From NCBI GenBank assembly GCA_020746995.1, contig JAGPXD010000002.1:124001-188000 (forward strand): a stretch of DNA of 64,000 nucleotides, given 5' to 3'. Positions within the stretch are counted from its first letter, which is position 1. Each line of letters opens with the position of its first letter. This document shows, piece by piece, positions 32,801 to 44,868 of the stretch. The stretch comes from Plectosphaerella cucumerina (lineage: Eukaryota; Ascomycota; Sordariomycetes; Glomerellales; Plectosphaerellaceae). The notes beneath the pieces are model-generated. The model was not told the origin of the DNA. It did no database searches and was given only the letters and a program-made list of their open reading frames with translations. Position numbers and translations under genes: made by a program.

Positions 32801-35800
32801 GCATCTCTTCGGACCACATCTTCGCCCTGGACCAGGGTCGTGACTTCACTTGCCGGCCAGTCTGTTCCAGACCCCTCAGTGTTGCTCCAGGAAGGGCTAC
32901 CCACAGTCGTCGTCAACGGCGGCAGAGCGCAGGAATTCTAGACACTCCGGACTTGGGTAGCAAGCTGCTAGGGCAGACTGCAGCGAGTAGGTGCTCGCGC
33001 TATCATCAGCTTGTGGGGATGAGGGGATTGGAACCAAGTTTATGGGTTATCTTGGGCATCGATCAACAAAGAACCCCATCCCAGCAGCTCTGCTGACAAG
33101 CCGCGCCGGCCGCGCGTTTCCAGACATCACATTCCAGATGCTGGGAAGCTGGGAGGCTGGTGACCAACGGTTGGAAGAACCTGAAACATTTCTACCAACT
33201 GCCGAGGATGGCGGTGCTATTCCTTTTCGCCACATGTCGAGAACACATGACGGGATATGGGAAATGACATCAATTGGGCTGGTAAGGGCAAGGAATGTCC
33301 ATTCTTGAACCAGACGAAATTTCATTCGAAAATCCAAAAAACCAAGACAAGGCCGTGAGAGTTGCACGCCACTGGTCCCGGGGCACACTCCGTGCCTCCG
33401 CCAACCCCTCCAAGGACTGACTGGCCTGCAGAGAGGCGCGACCGCCGCCACGGGTTCAGGGCTTGCACGCAAGCAGACAAGTGAAGTGTCCTACTGTGCC
33501 CATGGACTCTTCCAGAGAGATGGCGCTGGTGCTGCGTCGACGCCGGTGCCCGTCGCCGGGTTTTTGCCAGGTCCCACGGGGAGGGGCGGATGTGAGCGGG
33601 CACGCAGGCGCCCGACGGGCCTGCGTGACAACCCGAGCACTAGAGGCAGATCGATGATGCTCTTGTTTTAGTGGTATCTGGGGGAGGAGTCACGGCGGCC
33701 CTGGCCGGACAGAAGCGAGACCAGGGGGGGAGGGGTGGGAAGAGGCAGTACCCACTGAAGCTGGGTGACCCCTGTGCCCTGGCTTCGAAGATGCTGGTAA
33801 AGCAGGAAGAGGACGGAAAAGGCAAGGGTGGGATCCATAAAACGAACAGCTGTCAAGACTTAATTTTCATCTACCTGGGAGCTAGGGCAGCACGGGACAG
33901 GCAAAGTAGCGGTACGATCGAAGCTAAGAAAAACCAGCTGAGAGACGTAGGCATGTGATGTACCTCTACTCCTGTCGCTTTTTGCGTCACACACATGTTC
34001 CGGCTTCCCTGGCAAAGTCGAGATCCAACAGGATGACTCACCAAGAAAAAGTCCGTGAACGGGGGAGACAAGGCTGAGCCAAGTGTTGTTGTTGCCTTGC
34101 TCGGCCTGGCGTGACGAAATTGTCCATGTTCCTGGATAGGGGCCATCTCGAAAGAGTCACCGAAGCTGGAACATTCCAACTCCCAAATGGGACCCTGAAA
34201 ATTTTTCAAACATGCCATTCTCACTCAGCCTCAGCCTCAACTCCGAGTCTGCTCCCACGCACGTAAGGCCCCTTGGACGAGTCCGGAATGGAACGTGGCC
34301 AGCCCTCGCGGGTCGGTGCCAGTGCTCAAATTAAGTTGCCGCTGCATGGTCTGTCCGTACCTCCATCCATCCAGACGTGCAGGTGTCCAGCCAGCCGTGC
34401 GTGGCCTTACTCGCTAACAGCAGCTTGGAAAAACCCAGGGTGGCAGGCCGGGCCAGCAACTCGCTGTTTTCGTTTCATCATCCTCCCCCATCGTGAGGTG
34501 CCAGCCTGCCTGCCTGCCTGCCAGGGAACTGAATGTGGAAAATTTACGCGGAATTTTATGCAGTCCGTCACCAGTCGGGGGCCACCAGCAGCGCTCCAGG
34601 GGTGTGCTGCCAGGGCAGGCCCGGCGGACAATAACCCAGGAACGGGAACGTCCCGTCGAGGGTCGGGTTCAAGTTCTGGCCAGGCACAGGCGCCACAGCT
34701 TCGCCCGGGGGGGTTGAACGGCATAGCCGAATCCCGCCCACACACCCTCCCCCGGCCAAAGTCAGCCCTGTGCCTCCGAGAATGAGAGCGAGGGCATCTC
34801 GGGAGACATCAACTGCCTCTTTTGGGACCTGCTCGGCGTTCAACGAAGACGTACGAGTAAGTAGGTATCATCGGGAAGCATCCCTGTGTGCGTTGGGAGA
34901 TCTTTCCCCCTCTCAAGGGCTGCAGTCGACGCAAGCCATCGAGTCCGTTTAAATTGCCCTCCCTGTCGTAAGGGGCCAACCCGAAGCAAGCCCTCGCAGG
35001 TCCAACAAAGCCAGAGGGCTCTGCCTTCATCCCAAGTTGAGCTGCCCGCGCGGCAAGAAAGCTTGGGCAATCCCGAGGGAGCTCGCGCACTTGCCGTCTC
35101 GGAACACAGGTGAAGCGGGCAAAGATCGGCGGCGACCTTTCGACGTGCCTGCTCGTGTCAGCACAGATAACACCCGAGACGGCAGCAGAGCCGAAACTCT
35201 GTCTCTCAATTCTTTTCTTCACTCCTGCTCAACACCGGCATATCAGGAGTGTCAGTATAACGGCCGGGGGGGCTGGCGATAGTTCGGAGGCTTCCCCCCC
35301 TGTATCCTGGTTCTGACCGGAAGGCAACGCCTGCATTGAGGAAGTAGGGACTTGTATCTCGATGGTGAGCGAGCTGGCGTTTCCAAATCCTCCACGTCGC
35401 CGGCATCGCCGCCGGCATGGTGATGCTGACCTCATCTGCCTGCCTGGCGAATGGGAGAGCATGATGGACGTTGGCAACGTGTCAGCACCGTCAGCTGAAT
35501 TTTCTCCTCGCAGGGCCATCATCTTCCCCTGCATGGACGCTTCCATGCTTTGCTTCCCTGCTTCCTACGCCCCTGTCGGACAGGTGAGAAGCTGGTGTTG
35601 CGGCTGTGGCTGGTCCTCCTCCGAGGCCGATTCGGCCTCCCCGTGCGCGGCATTCCAACAACAATTACACCGCGCCGACTAGAGGGACCTCAGGCGGTCG
35701 CCTTACGCCTGTCTAATAAAACTCCTCAGTGGAGCGAATAACTGCGCGCATGCTGCCTTCTGCCTGCATCGGAACATGTTCCGGGCCTCCGAGGCATGCC

Positions 35801-37911
35801 GGCCGGTTGAGTGGCCTCGGACTGGGCGACCAAGAAGGTCGACATGCTTCCATCCCGCCCAAGCGGCTGTCTTGCCGTCGTGACTCCTGTCCTCCCTGCC
35901 TGTGGCACTTGATCTGGAACAGGTCCCCTATTGAACACCGATTGTCTGTTGTGGTGTGATCTCAGGAAGACAGCCGTCCCGTCCCGTGCAACCGCCCAGC
36001 GTGGCCACATGCCGAATCGGATCATTGCTGCAGCCGGGAGGCTTGACACATCCTGCAGGCGTGCGTGCGTGTCCTCGTCGTGGGGGAATGTCGGCCTGAC
36101 ATTGTCCTTTCTTCCAGACCCGAGGCCTAGAATGGCTGGCGAAATTGCAAAGCACCCAGCCCCCTTTCCCAGGAGGCTGTCGCCGGGCCGGCGAGGTAAC
36201 GCCAGTCTCATCGATTGACTTTGATCGACGGCTCACCAGCACAACAACAGGCCCGCCGATGTGACGGCAACTGGGGGCGTGGCAAATGGCCACAATACAA
36301 CATGTCACCCAAGGGCGGGTTGTGTGGGATGGTTGCCCTGGGGTTGTCGCCGGGTTGAAGGGACATCCGCCAGTTGCGTGGAAGTCGACTTGGACCCGTT
36401 GCCACCGTGGCTGCAGTGGCACCGTACCAAGTCAGGCTGCAAAGTAGAACGTTGAGCAATCCCAAGTGCGCGACAACTTTGCTCTGCTAGTGGTTCTTGT
36501 TAGCACACAATAGGGGACAAGTCCTGCTAGCAGGATCGATCGCGGTCGACGGGTCGATCGTCGATAACGCCTGTCAAACGTCCAGAGCAGCAAAAAAGGG
36601 GCAAAGTGGCCGTGGGTATCGGGGCCGCTCCAAACTCTAACGCGGCCTCGGACGTCAAAAAAACATCAGTCCCAAGCTTTGAAGCTTGAAGGCTGAAGCG
36701 CACACCACCCAAGTCCACGCCCCTGGGCCAGACTTGTCTGGTCCGTCCCGAGGGCACACCAAGGCGGCCACTAGGGGGACACTGGTCTAGGCCCCCCTTT
36801 GTTGGACGAGGCAAATCCTGCTAGCTCTTTTGCACGCTGCAACCCCATCCGGAGGTGGCGAAAAGAGGGAGACGGAAATGTCCCCGGCCCTTGGCCTGGG
36901 TATTCCCGGCGGCCCAGACGCCGACTGAAGCCTGAGGCCTGGTCCGGATACTTGTCCCGTTCCACCCACACCTGGACAAAGCCGGCGAGCAAGCCGGCAC
37001 CGGCCGGGCCCGGAAAGCGGGCGTTCAAGACCTGAAGCTGCGTTGCGACGGGGCGTGAGCCGGGGCGTCCCCAAGGTCCCCTGGGCTCCTCCCCCGGGGG
37101 GTTGGAGCGGGCCGCCGGCCCCAAACTCTCTGCTCTGCCTTGGCAACAGTTGAGCGGGAGCTACCGTTGACGGACTCGCCGGGAACCCCGTGCTAGCCAA
37201 GTTGAGTGTTCAGACTGGCTGGTCCCCGGGAACAAAGATGGGCGTGGATGTGTAATAGTTGAGGTCTTAGATTCAAGGTCATAGTACCGGAGACTGCGGG
37301 CTCTGTCGTCCATATTATCAATAATGGAATGTGGGTGGAAGTATCTGATATGGCATCTTTCTCGGGTGAGTTGGCTGCGCTGAGAGACTCTGTGTTGGAA
37401 CCAGCGTGAAAGCGCGTCAATACTCTGAGTCGTTGGGGAAGAGGAAAAGTGCTTGCCAACCGCCGGTTGCAGGTTTAGTCAGAATTCTGCCATCCAAAGC
37501 CTGTGGTGACCAAAAAGTGTCCAACGTCTTAAATCAAGCGGGAAGGAGAGACTGTCAGTGATATCCACTCAGGTAGACGAAACTCGAGGCGGGTGCGGAC
37601 ATCAGACAAGGAAGCTGCACCTGCTCAGCTGTGGCTGAAGTCATGGGCTCATGATGGCAAGTAGAAATAAGGCAGGCAAGACGAAGTAGGGACCTAGAAC
37701 CGGAACAATCTGAATACCAAATGGGCAAAGTCTCAAACACCTCGAAAGCAGGATGGTCGACTATTGAGTGCCAGCCGATACCGACCAGACTTTGTCCGGG
37801 GATAGCAGCATCCAAGGCCCGGGCTTTTATCACTATCGGTATACACTTGCATCTTCGCATGATTACCAGCAGTGCCTAGTGACATTGAAACTCTTTCATC
37901 AATCGCTCAGA
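29878..37911. other. Long gene-sparse tract downstream of the Ecl1 gene
   Basis: About 8 kb shows no convincing gene on either strand. The start should be Ecl1 3' UTR and contains a CA repeat. Further right the sequence is GC-rich, with homopolymer runs and no sustained codon bias. The longest frame (294 codons at 30701) has random-looking composition. The final 400 bp are probably the promoter of the gene starting at 37912. No repeats long enough to suggest a mobile element were seen by eye. Confidence 0.55.
30018..30046 (+). repeat. CA dinucleotide microsatellite
   Basis: About 14 uninterrupted CA units lie 140 bp downstream of the Ecl1 stop codon, probably inside its 3' UTR. The length suggests it could be polymorphic. 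Confidence 0.85.
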
Positions 37912-40241
37912 ATGGACCCCCGTGGTCTGCAAAACCGCCCGTCGAACACGAAGAAGCGATCGCCGCCACCCATCGAGAATTCCGAAGGCGAGGCAGAAAA
38001 GTACAAGCAGCAGCGAGCTGTGGCTACAGAGCAGTCACCCGGCGGAACTCTCACAGAGACCTCAAGAGCCCTTCTTGTGTCTTCTTCGTATTCGGACATC
38101 GCGGTGCCGGTTCCCAGCGCAGATGCCACCGACTGTTCCGTGGACCAAGCGATACAGGTCTTGACCTCAACGCCCTCCACCTCAGGCCGCGATATATTTC
38201 CTGACTCGGAGGAAATCTCATTGCCCACTCTCAGGCTTACACGAGATGGCTACGGCATCGGTGCTGCGGCTACAGCGGCACCCGAAATATCGAGCACCCT
38301 GACTTTGAGGCCAGACTCGGCATCGAGCCTCACAATTCCCGTCCCTTCGGACAATATCTCGCAACCCGAGCCTGATGGTACCTCTTTTGTGTTGAAATCG
38401 ACCACAGACGAGGAGGGAGAAGTCGAGGCTGCTCGAATCCGTCGACACAAAAAGCAAAGAACCATCTTCCCCGGTGGGTCGAAACATGGTAAAGACGCAA
38501 TACCATCCCCGATTCCGGTACCGATCTGCTGACACAGACTGGCAGTCTCGTTCAGTGCTGCTCGTAATGTCTCTGAGGCGGAAAATGAAAAGGCGAAGGA
38601 CGTCTTGGCTGGCACGGCCGGTTAGAAAGGCGGCATGCCAATCCTGGAAACTCTCAACCTCGGAGCCACAATTGCCAGACAGAATCAAGTCCGAGCAGAC
38701 AAGAGAATCAGACAAAGATTCGTCGCACCCCGGCCGCAGCAAATCAATACAGTCCTCACAGCGGGTGGTATACAGGGCACCGACCAGTGCCTCCATATCG
38801 ACTCTCGAGACGGGTCGGCCGGCGTCGCTGCAGGCTCCATGTTACAGTCGAGTGCTCAGAACGCCGCTGATGAGCCCGAAACCAGCGCCCCCGAGCGATC
38901 AACACCTCTGGACCCCGGGCGGCTGAGAACGAGAATTCTGGAGGTTGAAGCAAAGAATTCTCATCTCAGAAAACGCATGCCCTACTGGTACGGACTGAGT
39001 TGAGTCCCTGCGTTGCATCCGGAGCATAATGCCTGGCTGACGCTACTTCTGCAGCATCCGGGCGGGAAGACGTCTCCAAGCCGCCTTGCGCGTCGCAAAC
39101 TACAACGTCTGGAAGATCCACGGGGTCGAGTACCCCGAGCGCGGGCAAGGCCAGATCATGCATGTTGACAAGACTCTTTCGGGTGTCCCGAGCAGGACAG
39201 ACCCGGGATTTGGTGGGCACTTTGCGCGGGCTTTGCGCAACGGCTTCTACACAATGGAACTCGAGTGTCTGTGGTTCGAGACACCCAAGCTCATGACAGT
39301 CCCTGTTAAACCTTCGGGCGAGGGAAAGACTGCAGATGCTGATGGAGAAATGGAGATGGAGATGTCCTTCCAGGCTGCAGACGGTGCGTCCATCACCGCC
39401 TACGACGTCAAACTGCAAGTCCCACCCCTTATGCTCCAAGAAAAAACCGGCGCCGCGGCTAATGTTTCAAAGGGAGCAAAACGTGCGATGGTTGGTCATT
39501 AACGTTGACCTACCTCTTATGAGCATTGACGACGGCTTCACGCTCCTTGAGCTTGAATCGATGCCAAGGAGCCGGCTCCGCATCGCCGTACCCAAAGACT
39601 GCACTGTCATGCCTGAAGGTGTCGAGGAGGGTGGCACAACTTCCCAGCAAGTCATCATGTGTCTCGACGGTTTGCCCTGTATCATGACCAACTGCAAGCA
39701 AGGCCAGCTTCCGGCTGGTGTTGTCGACGATGACGACTGGATCACCGCGATGAGTATCGAAGGACTGCTCTATGACCCCGCAGGCAACGCGAGCGAAGCA
39801 GGAAAGAGATCAGACGCCCAGAGGTTCTGGAACGAGGTCAGGGCATCAGCCCGGTATGACACTCGATGCTGGAAGACCATCGTGGAAGCCATGGCGCAGG
39901 GCAGGTGCTCCATGACCATGATGCACACTGACGGGTGGACAAAGGTCGATAGCGTTGCCACAACTGCCGTCTCTGGGCCCATGTCGACCCTGAAGGTATC
40001 TGGGCTGAAGAACTCAGAAAGTGTTGGAGAGCAGCAAACCTCGGGGCCGTCGGGGACAGCTGCCGTGCCTGGCCAGACTGTTGGCGGCGCAGAGTCCGGG
40101 GGCAAACCAGGTGAGTTGACGCAGGGTCATCAGAGCCCGCCTGCCGGCTTACTCTCGTCACCGGACATCATCCCCCACTACCATACCATCTATCCTCGCG
40201 AAGACTCCCCCGAGCTGTCAGGTGCCTCCGACATCGACTAG
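37912..40241 (+). CDS. Unrecognised multi-exon protein
   Basis: My preferred model has six exons: 37912-38473, 38546-38620, 38679-38767, 38860-38987, 39055-39418 and 39477-40241, about 660 aa. The first ~190 residues are Ser/Thr/Pro-rich and disordered. A short helix follows (NEKAKDVLAG), then a coiled stretch, RTRILEVEAKNSHLRKRM. A more ordered block begins RLQAALRVANYNVWKIHGVE and continues with FYTMELECLWFETPK. After the last intron comes RWLVINVDLPLMSIDDGF and later DAQRFWNEVRASARYD. The tail is Gly/Ser-rich. I do not recognise the family. Introns 2, 3 and 5 are uncertain: other in-frame acceptors exist at 38665 and 38761, and the donor at 39419 (GTCCCA) is weak. The CDS end (TAG at 40239) is clear. 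Confidence 0.6.
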
Positions 40242-40744
40242 GGGTCCGGCGAGGCATCATGAGCCTCACAGAGAGAGAAGGAGTAGAGAGATCGAGTACG
40301 CTGCCCGGGCAAAAAGAACGACATACAAATATACGGCGCTCACTGATTGAGATTGAGCATCTTGTGGCATCACTGTGTTGATGCAGTGAAGTCGGGTCGA
40401 GGTCGGGTCAAGTTCAATGAGATCGTGTGCCTGCAACATTGTTTCTCCGGGCTCCACCTGGCTGGCGGGGCCGCCCAGGCTGCACGCCCGCGCCTGGCAG
40501 CCCCACCTGCCCGACGGCACCTCATGCCAGGTGCCTGGTGGTGGAAAAAGCCCCTGCAGCGACGACTGAACCACGGCGAACTTTTTAGAAGGCAGAGGTA
40601 CCTGGCATTGCACATCACCGCCATCCCGCCGCTCCAAGCTCCCACCCCCCGACTGCACTCGACCGAGCCCTCGACGTCGAAAAGCTGCCCCCGTCAACTC
40701 CAGATACATCAACAGTAGTCGGCCTTTTGCACCAGTCGCCCATC
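40242..40744. other. Intergenic, CCT gamma promoter
   Basis: This 503-bp gap lies between two same-strand genes. It should hold the 3' UTR of the unrecognised gene and the promoter and leader of CCT3. No gene is visible. Confidence 0.5.
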
Positions 40745-42694
40745 ATGCAGGCTCCGGTGCTGGTTATGAGTACGCGAACTGCCCCTCTTCCCGCCCCTCC
40801 GCCCCTGAAGCTTCGCATCTCGAGCTGCCCACCCCCCGCCAACGTCATGTCCAGGATCCGGCTGACAAACTAGACACCAACAGTGGTGAGCGGCAGACAG
40901 GCCGTAGGGCCCAGATGTCCAACATCGCGGCCGCGAAGACGTACGTACCTACCCCTCCGATGGTCGACAAGCCTCCTTCTCGCCGGCGCACCTCGACTGA
41001 CTTGCCGGCCCCCCCCGCCCCTCCAGTGTCGCCGACATCATCCGCTCCTGCCTCGGCCCCAAGGCCATGCTGAAGATGCTGCTCGACCCCATGGGTGGCA
41101 TCGTCCTCACCAACGACGGCCACGCCATCCTCCGAGAGATCGAGGTCTCCCACCCCGCTGCCAAGAGCATGATCGAGCTTAGCAGGACGCAAGACGAGGA
41201 GGTTGGCGACGGCACAACCACCGTCATCATCCTGGGTGGGTTTTCCTCTTCAATACCCGCGATGCGCACGCGCCCTGGCCCCTATATACTAACGATCTCC
41301 AGCGGGCGAGATGCTCGCGCAGTCGCTCCCCCAGCTCGAGCGCAACATCCACCCCGTCCAGATCATCGCCGCCTTCAAGCGCGCCCTCAAGGATGCCCTC
41401 GAGATCGTCGACGAGATCTCCACACCCATCGACGTCAACGACGACAAGGCCATGCACAGTCTCATCTCGTCCTCCATCGGCACAAAGTACGTCTCGAGAT
41501 GGTCCGAGCTGATGTGCTCCCTGGCCCTCAAGGCGGTCCGCACCGTCTCGTGGGAGGCCGGCAACGGCAAGACCGAGGTCGACATCAAGCGTTACGCCCG
41601 CATCGAGAAGGTTCCCGGCGGCGAGATCGAGGACAGCCGCGTGCTGGACGGCGTCATGCTCAACAAGGACATCACGCACCCCAAGATGAGGAGGCGGATA
41701 GAGAACCCGAGGATCGTGCTGCTCGACTGCCCGCTCGAGTACAAGAAGGGCGAGTCCCAGACCAACATTGAGGTGACCAAGGAGGAGGACTGGAACCGCA
41801 TCCTCCAGATCGAGGAGGAGCAGGTCAAGGCCATGTGCGACGCCATCCTGGAGCTCAAGCCCGACCTCGTCATCACCGAGAAGGGTGTGTCGGACCTGGC
41901 CCAGCACTACTTTGTCAAGGCCAACGTCACGGCCCTGCGCCGCGTCCGCAAGACGGACAACAACCGTATCGCCCGCGCCACCGGCGCCACCATCATCAAC
42001 AGGGTCGAGGACATCCAGGAGTCGGACGTCGGCACCAAGTGCGGCCTGTTCGAGATTGAGAAGATTGGCGACGAGTACTTCACCTTCCTGACAAAGTGCG
42101 AGGACCCCAAGGCCTGCACCGTGCTGCTTCGTGGACCCTCCAAGGACGTCCTGAACGAAGTCGAGCGCAACCTGCAGGACGCCATGGGTGTGGCGCGCAA
42201 CGTCGTCTTCCACCCCCGCCTGTCGCCCGGCGGCGGCGCCACCGAGATGGCCGTGTCCGTCAGGCTGAACCAGCTCGCCAAGGGTGTCGAAGGTGTGCAG
42301 CAGTGGCCCTACAAGGCCGTCGCCGACGCGCTCGAGGTCATCCCTCGCACCCTGATCCAGAACGCCGGCGCCAGCCCCGTGCGCGTGCTGACGGACCTGC
42401 GGGCCAAGCATGCCGAGGGCAAGACGTCGTGGGGCATCAACGGTGACGAGGGCACCATCGTCGACATGAAGGAGTACGGCGTATGGGAGCCCGAGGCTAT
42501 CAAGCTCCAGAGCATCAAGACGGCCATTGAGGTGAGTGACCAGTCGCGTGACCCCCCGTGACCAAGAGGAAGAGGAAGGAGAAGATGCTGACTTGCTGGT
42601 CTTTTAGTCTGCTTGCCTGCTCCTGAGGGTAGATGACATCTGCAGCGCGAGGAAAGGAGGCGCCGGCATGGGTCTCGGCGGAGGCGACGAGTAA
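40745..42694 (+). CDS. CCT3: Chaperonin CCT/TRiC subunit gamma
   Basis: Five exons (40745-40769, 40874-40940, 41027-41235, 41303-42531, 42608-42694) encode 538 aa. The 25-nt first exon plus a TAG acceptor at 40871-40873 restore the family N-terminus, MQAPVLVMNTNSGERQTGRR. ATP-site motifs are clear: KAMLKMLLDPMGGIVLTNDG and GDGTT at residues 91-95. The apical-domain block PRIVLLDCPLEYKKGE is gamma-type, followed by CEDPKACTVLLRGPSKDV. The protein ends in GMGLGGGDE, a Gly-rich chaperonin tail. CCT gamma is one of eight subunits of the cytosolic double-ring chaperonin that folds actin and tubulin. Length and domain order are typical. Confidence 0.96.
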
Positions 42695-43064
42695 AGAAGG
42701 TCAAGTGTTTGGAAAAGCAACCTAGCCGAACGACGAGGCCAGTGAGGCAAGGTGGAGGCGGAATCAAGTGGCCAGGAGACTACCGTGTTCATGTCGCGCG
42801 CGGGTATACCCCCCTGTACGAAGCATAGATGGCGTCGGGATCACAAAAAGACCACTTAGAGGAAATGCACAAATGCAAGCTGATGATGGATTGTGTTGTT
42901 TATGAAGTGCTTGGTTTACTACCGACCCTGCAGGCCAAGTGGGAAATGGGTAGGGTAGGGGGTAGGGTATCATGGGCAGGCCTGGCCGGCTAGGTGAGGT
43001 ATGGTAATGTACAGAAATGGTGGTGAACATGCACTTGAGTTCGTCATCAAGTGCCAGTAACCCG
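42695..43064. other. Convergent intergenic region
   Basis: This 370-bp gap lies between the convergent 3' ends of CCT3 and the PRKRIP1-like gene. It presumably holds 3' UTRs. A short GGTAGGGTAGGG run lies near 42948-42968. Confidence 0.5.
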
Positions 43065-43697
43065 TCATGCCGCATCGTCGTCGTGGATGATGAGGCCCGT
43101 TGCCTTTTCCGCGGCTTCCTTGCCCTCCGTGTCTGCGTCGGCCCGAGAGGCGGTAACATCTGTGCCGGCCGGCTGCTCACCGTCGTCATCGTTGGTTTTC
43201 GTAATGTCTCTCTTCGCGATGCCGGCAGTAGGGGCGGCGGCTGATGGTTTGGAGGCAGGACCCTTCTTTGCCCTGTTCTTCTTCTTCTCCCTCTTTTCCC
43301 TGTTCTTTCTCGTACGCTCCTCGTCGGCAGCGGCCTTTTCGGCCCTCTGGCGCTCGAAATCCTCGGTGGCGCGCTCGGTCTTGACCTCGTCGTCCATGGC
43401 GCGGAGGCGCTCGTACTCGCGCCGGCGGGCGGCCTTGTAGACGTGGAACTCGCCGGAGCCGGCACCGGCGGAGGAGCCCTGGACATTTGTGACGATCTCG
43501 GGGGCGGCTTGGCCGCGCATCTGGCGCTTGGCGACGGCGGAGGAGTCGGGGATGCGGATCTCCTGGTCGGGTTTGGCGAAGAGGGCGTCGAGCTCGGCGG
43601 CCTGGGCGGAAGAGGGGGTGAGGGCGCGCTTCTTGGTCGGCCGCTTGGACCGGGGGTCGGCCGAGGTGGGGATGGACTCGGGGCCTTCACCGGACAT
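43065..43697 (-). CDS. PRKRIP1-like protein (DUF1168)
   Basis: A single exon of 210 codons starts at the ATG at 43697; a longer open frame runs upstream but its extra residues look like leader sequence. The central block is GSSAGAGSGEFHVYKAARRR followed by EYERLRAMDDEV, the hallmark of the DUF1168 / PRKR-interacting protein 1 family. A long charged helix rich in Glu, Lys and Arg comes next, then a Lys-rich KREKKKNRAKKG patch typical of nuclear proteins, and an acidic tail. Human PRKRIP1 is a component of the catalytic-stage spliceosome that binds double-stranded RNA; a splicing role here is inferred from family. It lies tail-to-tail with CCT3. Confidence 0.9.
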   Translation of the reverse strand: MSGEGPESIPTSADPRSKRPTKKRALTPSSAQAAELDALFAKPDQEIRIPDSSAVAKRQMRGQAAPEIVTNVQGSSAGAGSGEFHVYKAARRREYERLRAMDDEVKTERATEDFERQRAEKAAADEERTRKNREKREKKKNRAKKGPASKPSAAAPTAGIAKRDITKTNDDDGEQPAGTDVTASRADADTEGKEAAEKATGLIIHDDDAA

Positions 43698-44868
43698 GGC
43701 GGCGGTTTGGTGGGATGGGTGCGCGCGGGTTGCGTGGAGGGGGACGACGATGACGATAGTGTGTTGGAGTTTGGCAGTGGTCGCGAGGCAACCTTGAGGG
43801 AAGGCTGAAGAATTGACCAGGGTGGGAACTGGAAGCGTGGCGCGAATGGCCCGAGCGCCACATTTGTCCGGCAGGTACTCACAGGCAGGTGTACCGAGCA
43901 AGTACCGTCCCACAGGCACTGGCCATCTGTCACAGATAGGGTGCCAGGTCGTGCAACCCCTTGGACGCTGTAACTGTGCCTTGACGGATTTAGAGTGTCC
44001 AGGGGCAAGATCGGAGATTTTGTAGCCAATCGTTTCTCCAGGGTTCATGTCTGAAGAGCAGTCATTGGCCACCGGTTCGTTTGATGGCGGGGACCCTGGG
44101 GCCATTTTTATTCAACCTGGAAGCATCTGGCGGCCGGACGAAGCTCCCACCGAGGGGCACTGCACTCATCAGGGCGCTCTTGACTCTGGACGGGAGTGAG
44201 GAATTTCCGTCGAGGGACCTGAGCGTACCTCAGTGACCCTTTGTATGTAGCGCCGTCTTCGGCATGACCTTAACTTGACGGGGGCGGGCCCGGCCCTAAA
44301 GACGTGACGGGCTTTGGGACTGGCCCCGGACGGTACTTGGCGTTGACCTCCCACTAGTACTTCTCCTGCCCTGGGCTAAGGCACTTGACTGACTCTGGGG
44401 GAAGGGAAGGAGCACCTGGCGACCGGACCTAAACTTTGGAAACCTGGACCTGGACAGCCCCAATTGATCCCATGCTTCTTTTTTCTGTCCCTTCGTAACA
44501 AAGTTGTTCGACACTCTCCAACTCCAACACATTTCTACAACAAGCGAGCATAGCATACCTAACTACAGACGATTGCTCTGGTCAAAGTCGCCCACCACTA
44601 CTACAGCACCCCTCACTTCCCGAACCGCGCCCCCCAGACCACTCCAACAGCTCTCGTGCCGCTCGCTGCCCCTCGTCGCCACCTTACCAACCAACGACTC
44701 CCCAACAGTCATACTGACCACCACCCGACCACAACTTCGACTCCGAACCCGACAGTCGCCCAAACATCTCCCACCGTGTACATATTTATACGACCAAGCC
44801 AGCCTTCTTTCTAGCCCGCTTTCTCTCTTCACCGACCCCTCCTCCAGAACCCCACGAACACCGCAAAC
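43698..44868. other. Divergent intergenic region
   Basis: This 1.17-kb gap separates the divergent PRKRIP1-like and Det1-like genes. It should contain both promoters. The right-hand 370 bp are C/A-rich with few G, like a long 5' leader. The open frame that continues upstream of the PRKRIP1-like ATG (to about 44100 on the minus strand) has no coding support. Confidence 0.5.

Noticed and set aside
21822..37911. Transposon, RIP-decayed repeat or biosynthetic cluster in the gene-sparse tract
   Set aside because: No transposase or reverse transcriptase motifs, no terminal repeats seen, not AT-rich, and no PKS/NRPS or transporter genes.
41227..42411. 394-codon antisense frame inside CCT3
   Set aside because: It mirrors the GC-rich third positions of a highly expressed gene; the sense strand encodes an unmistakable chaperonin subunit.
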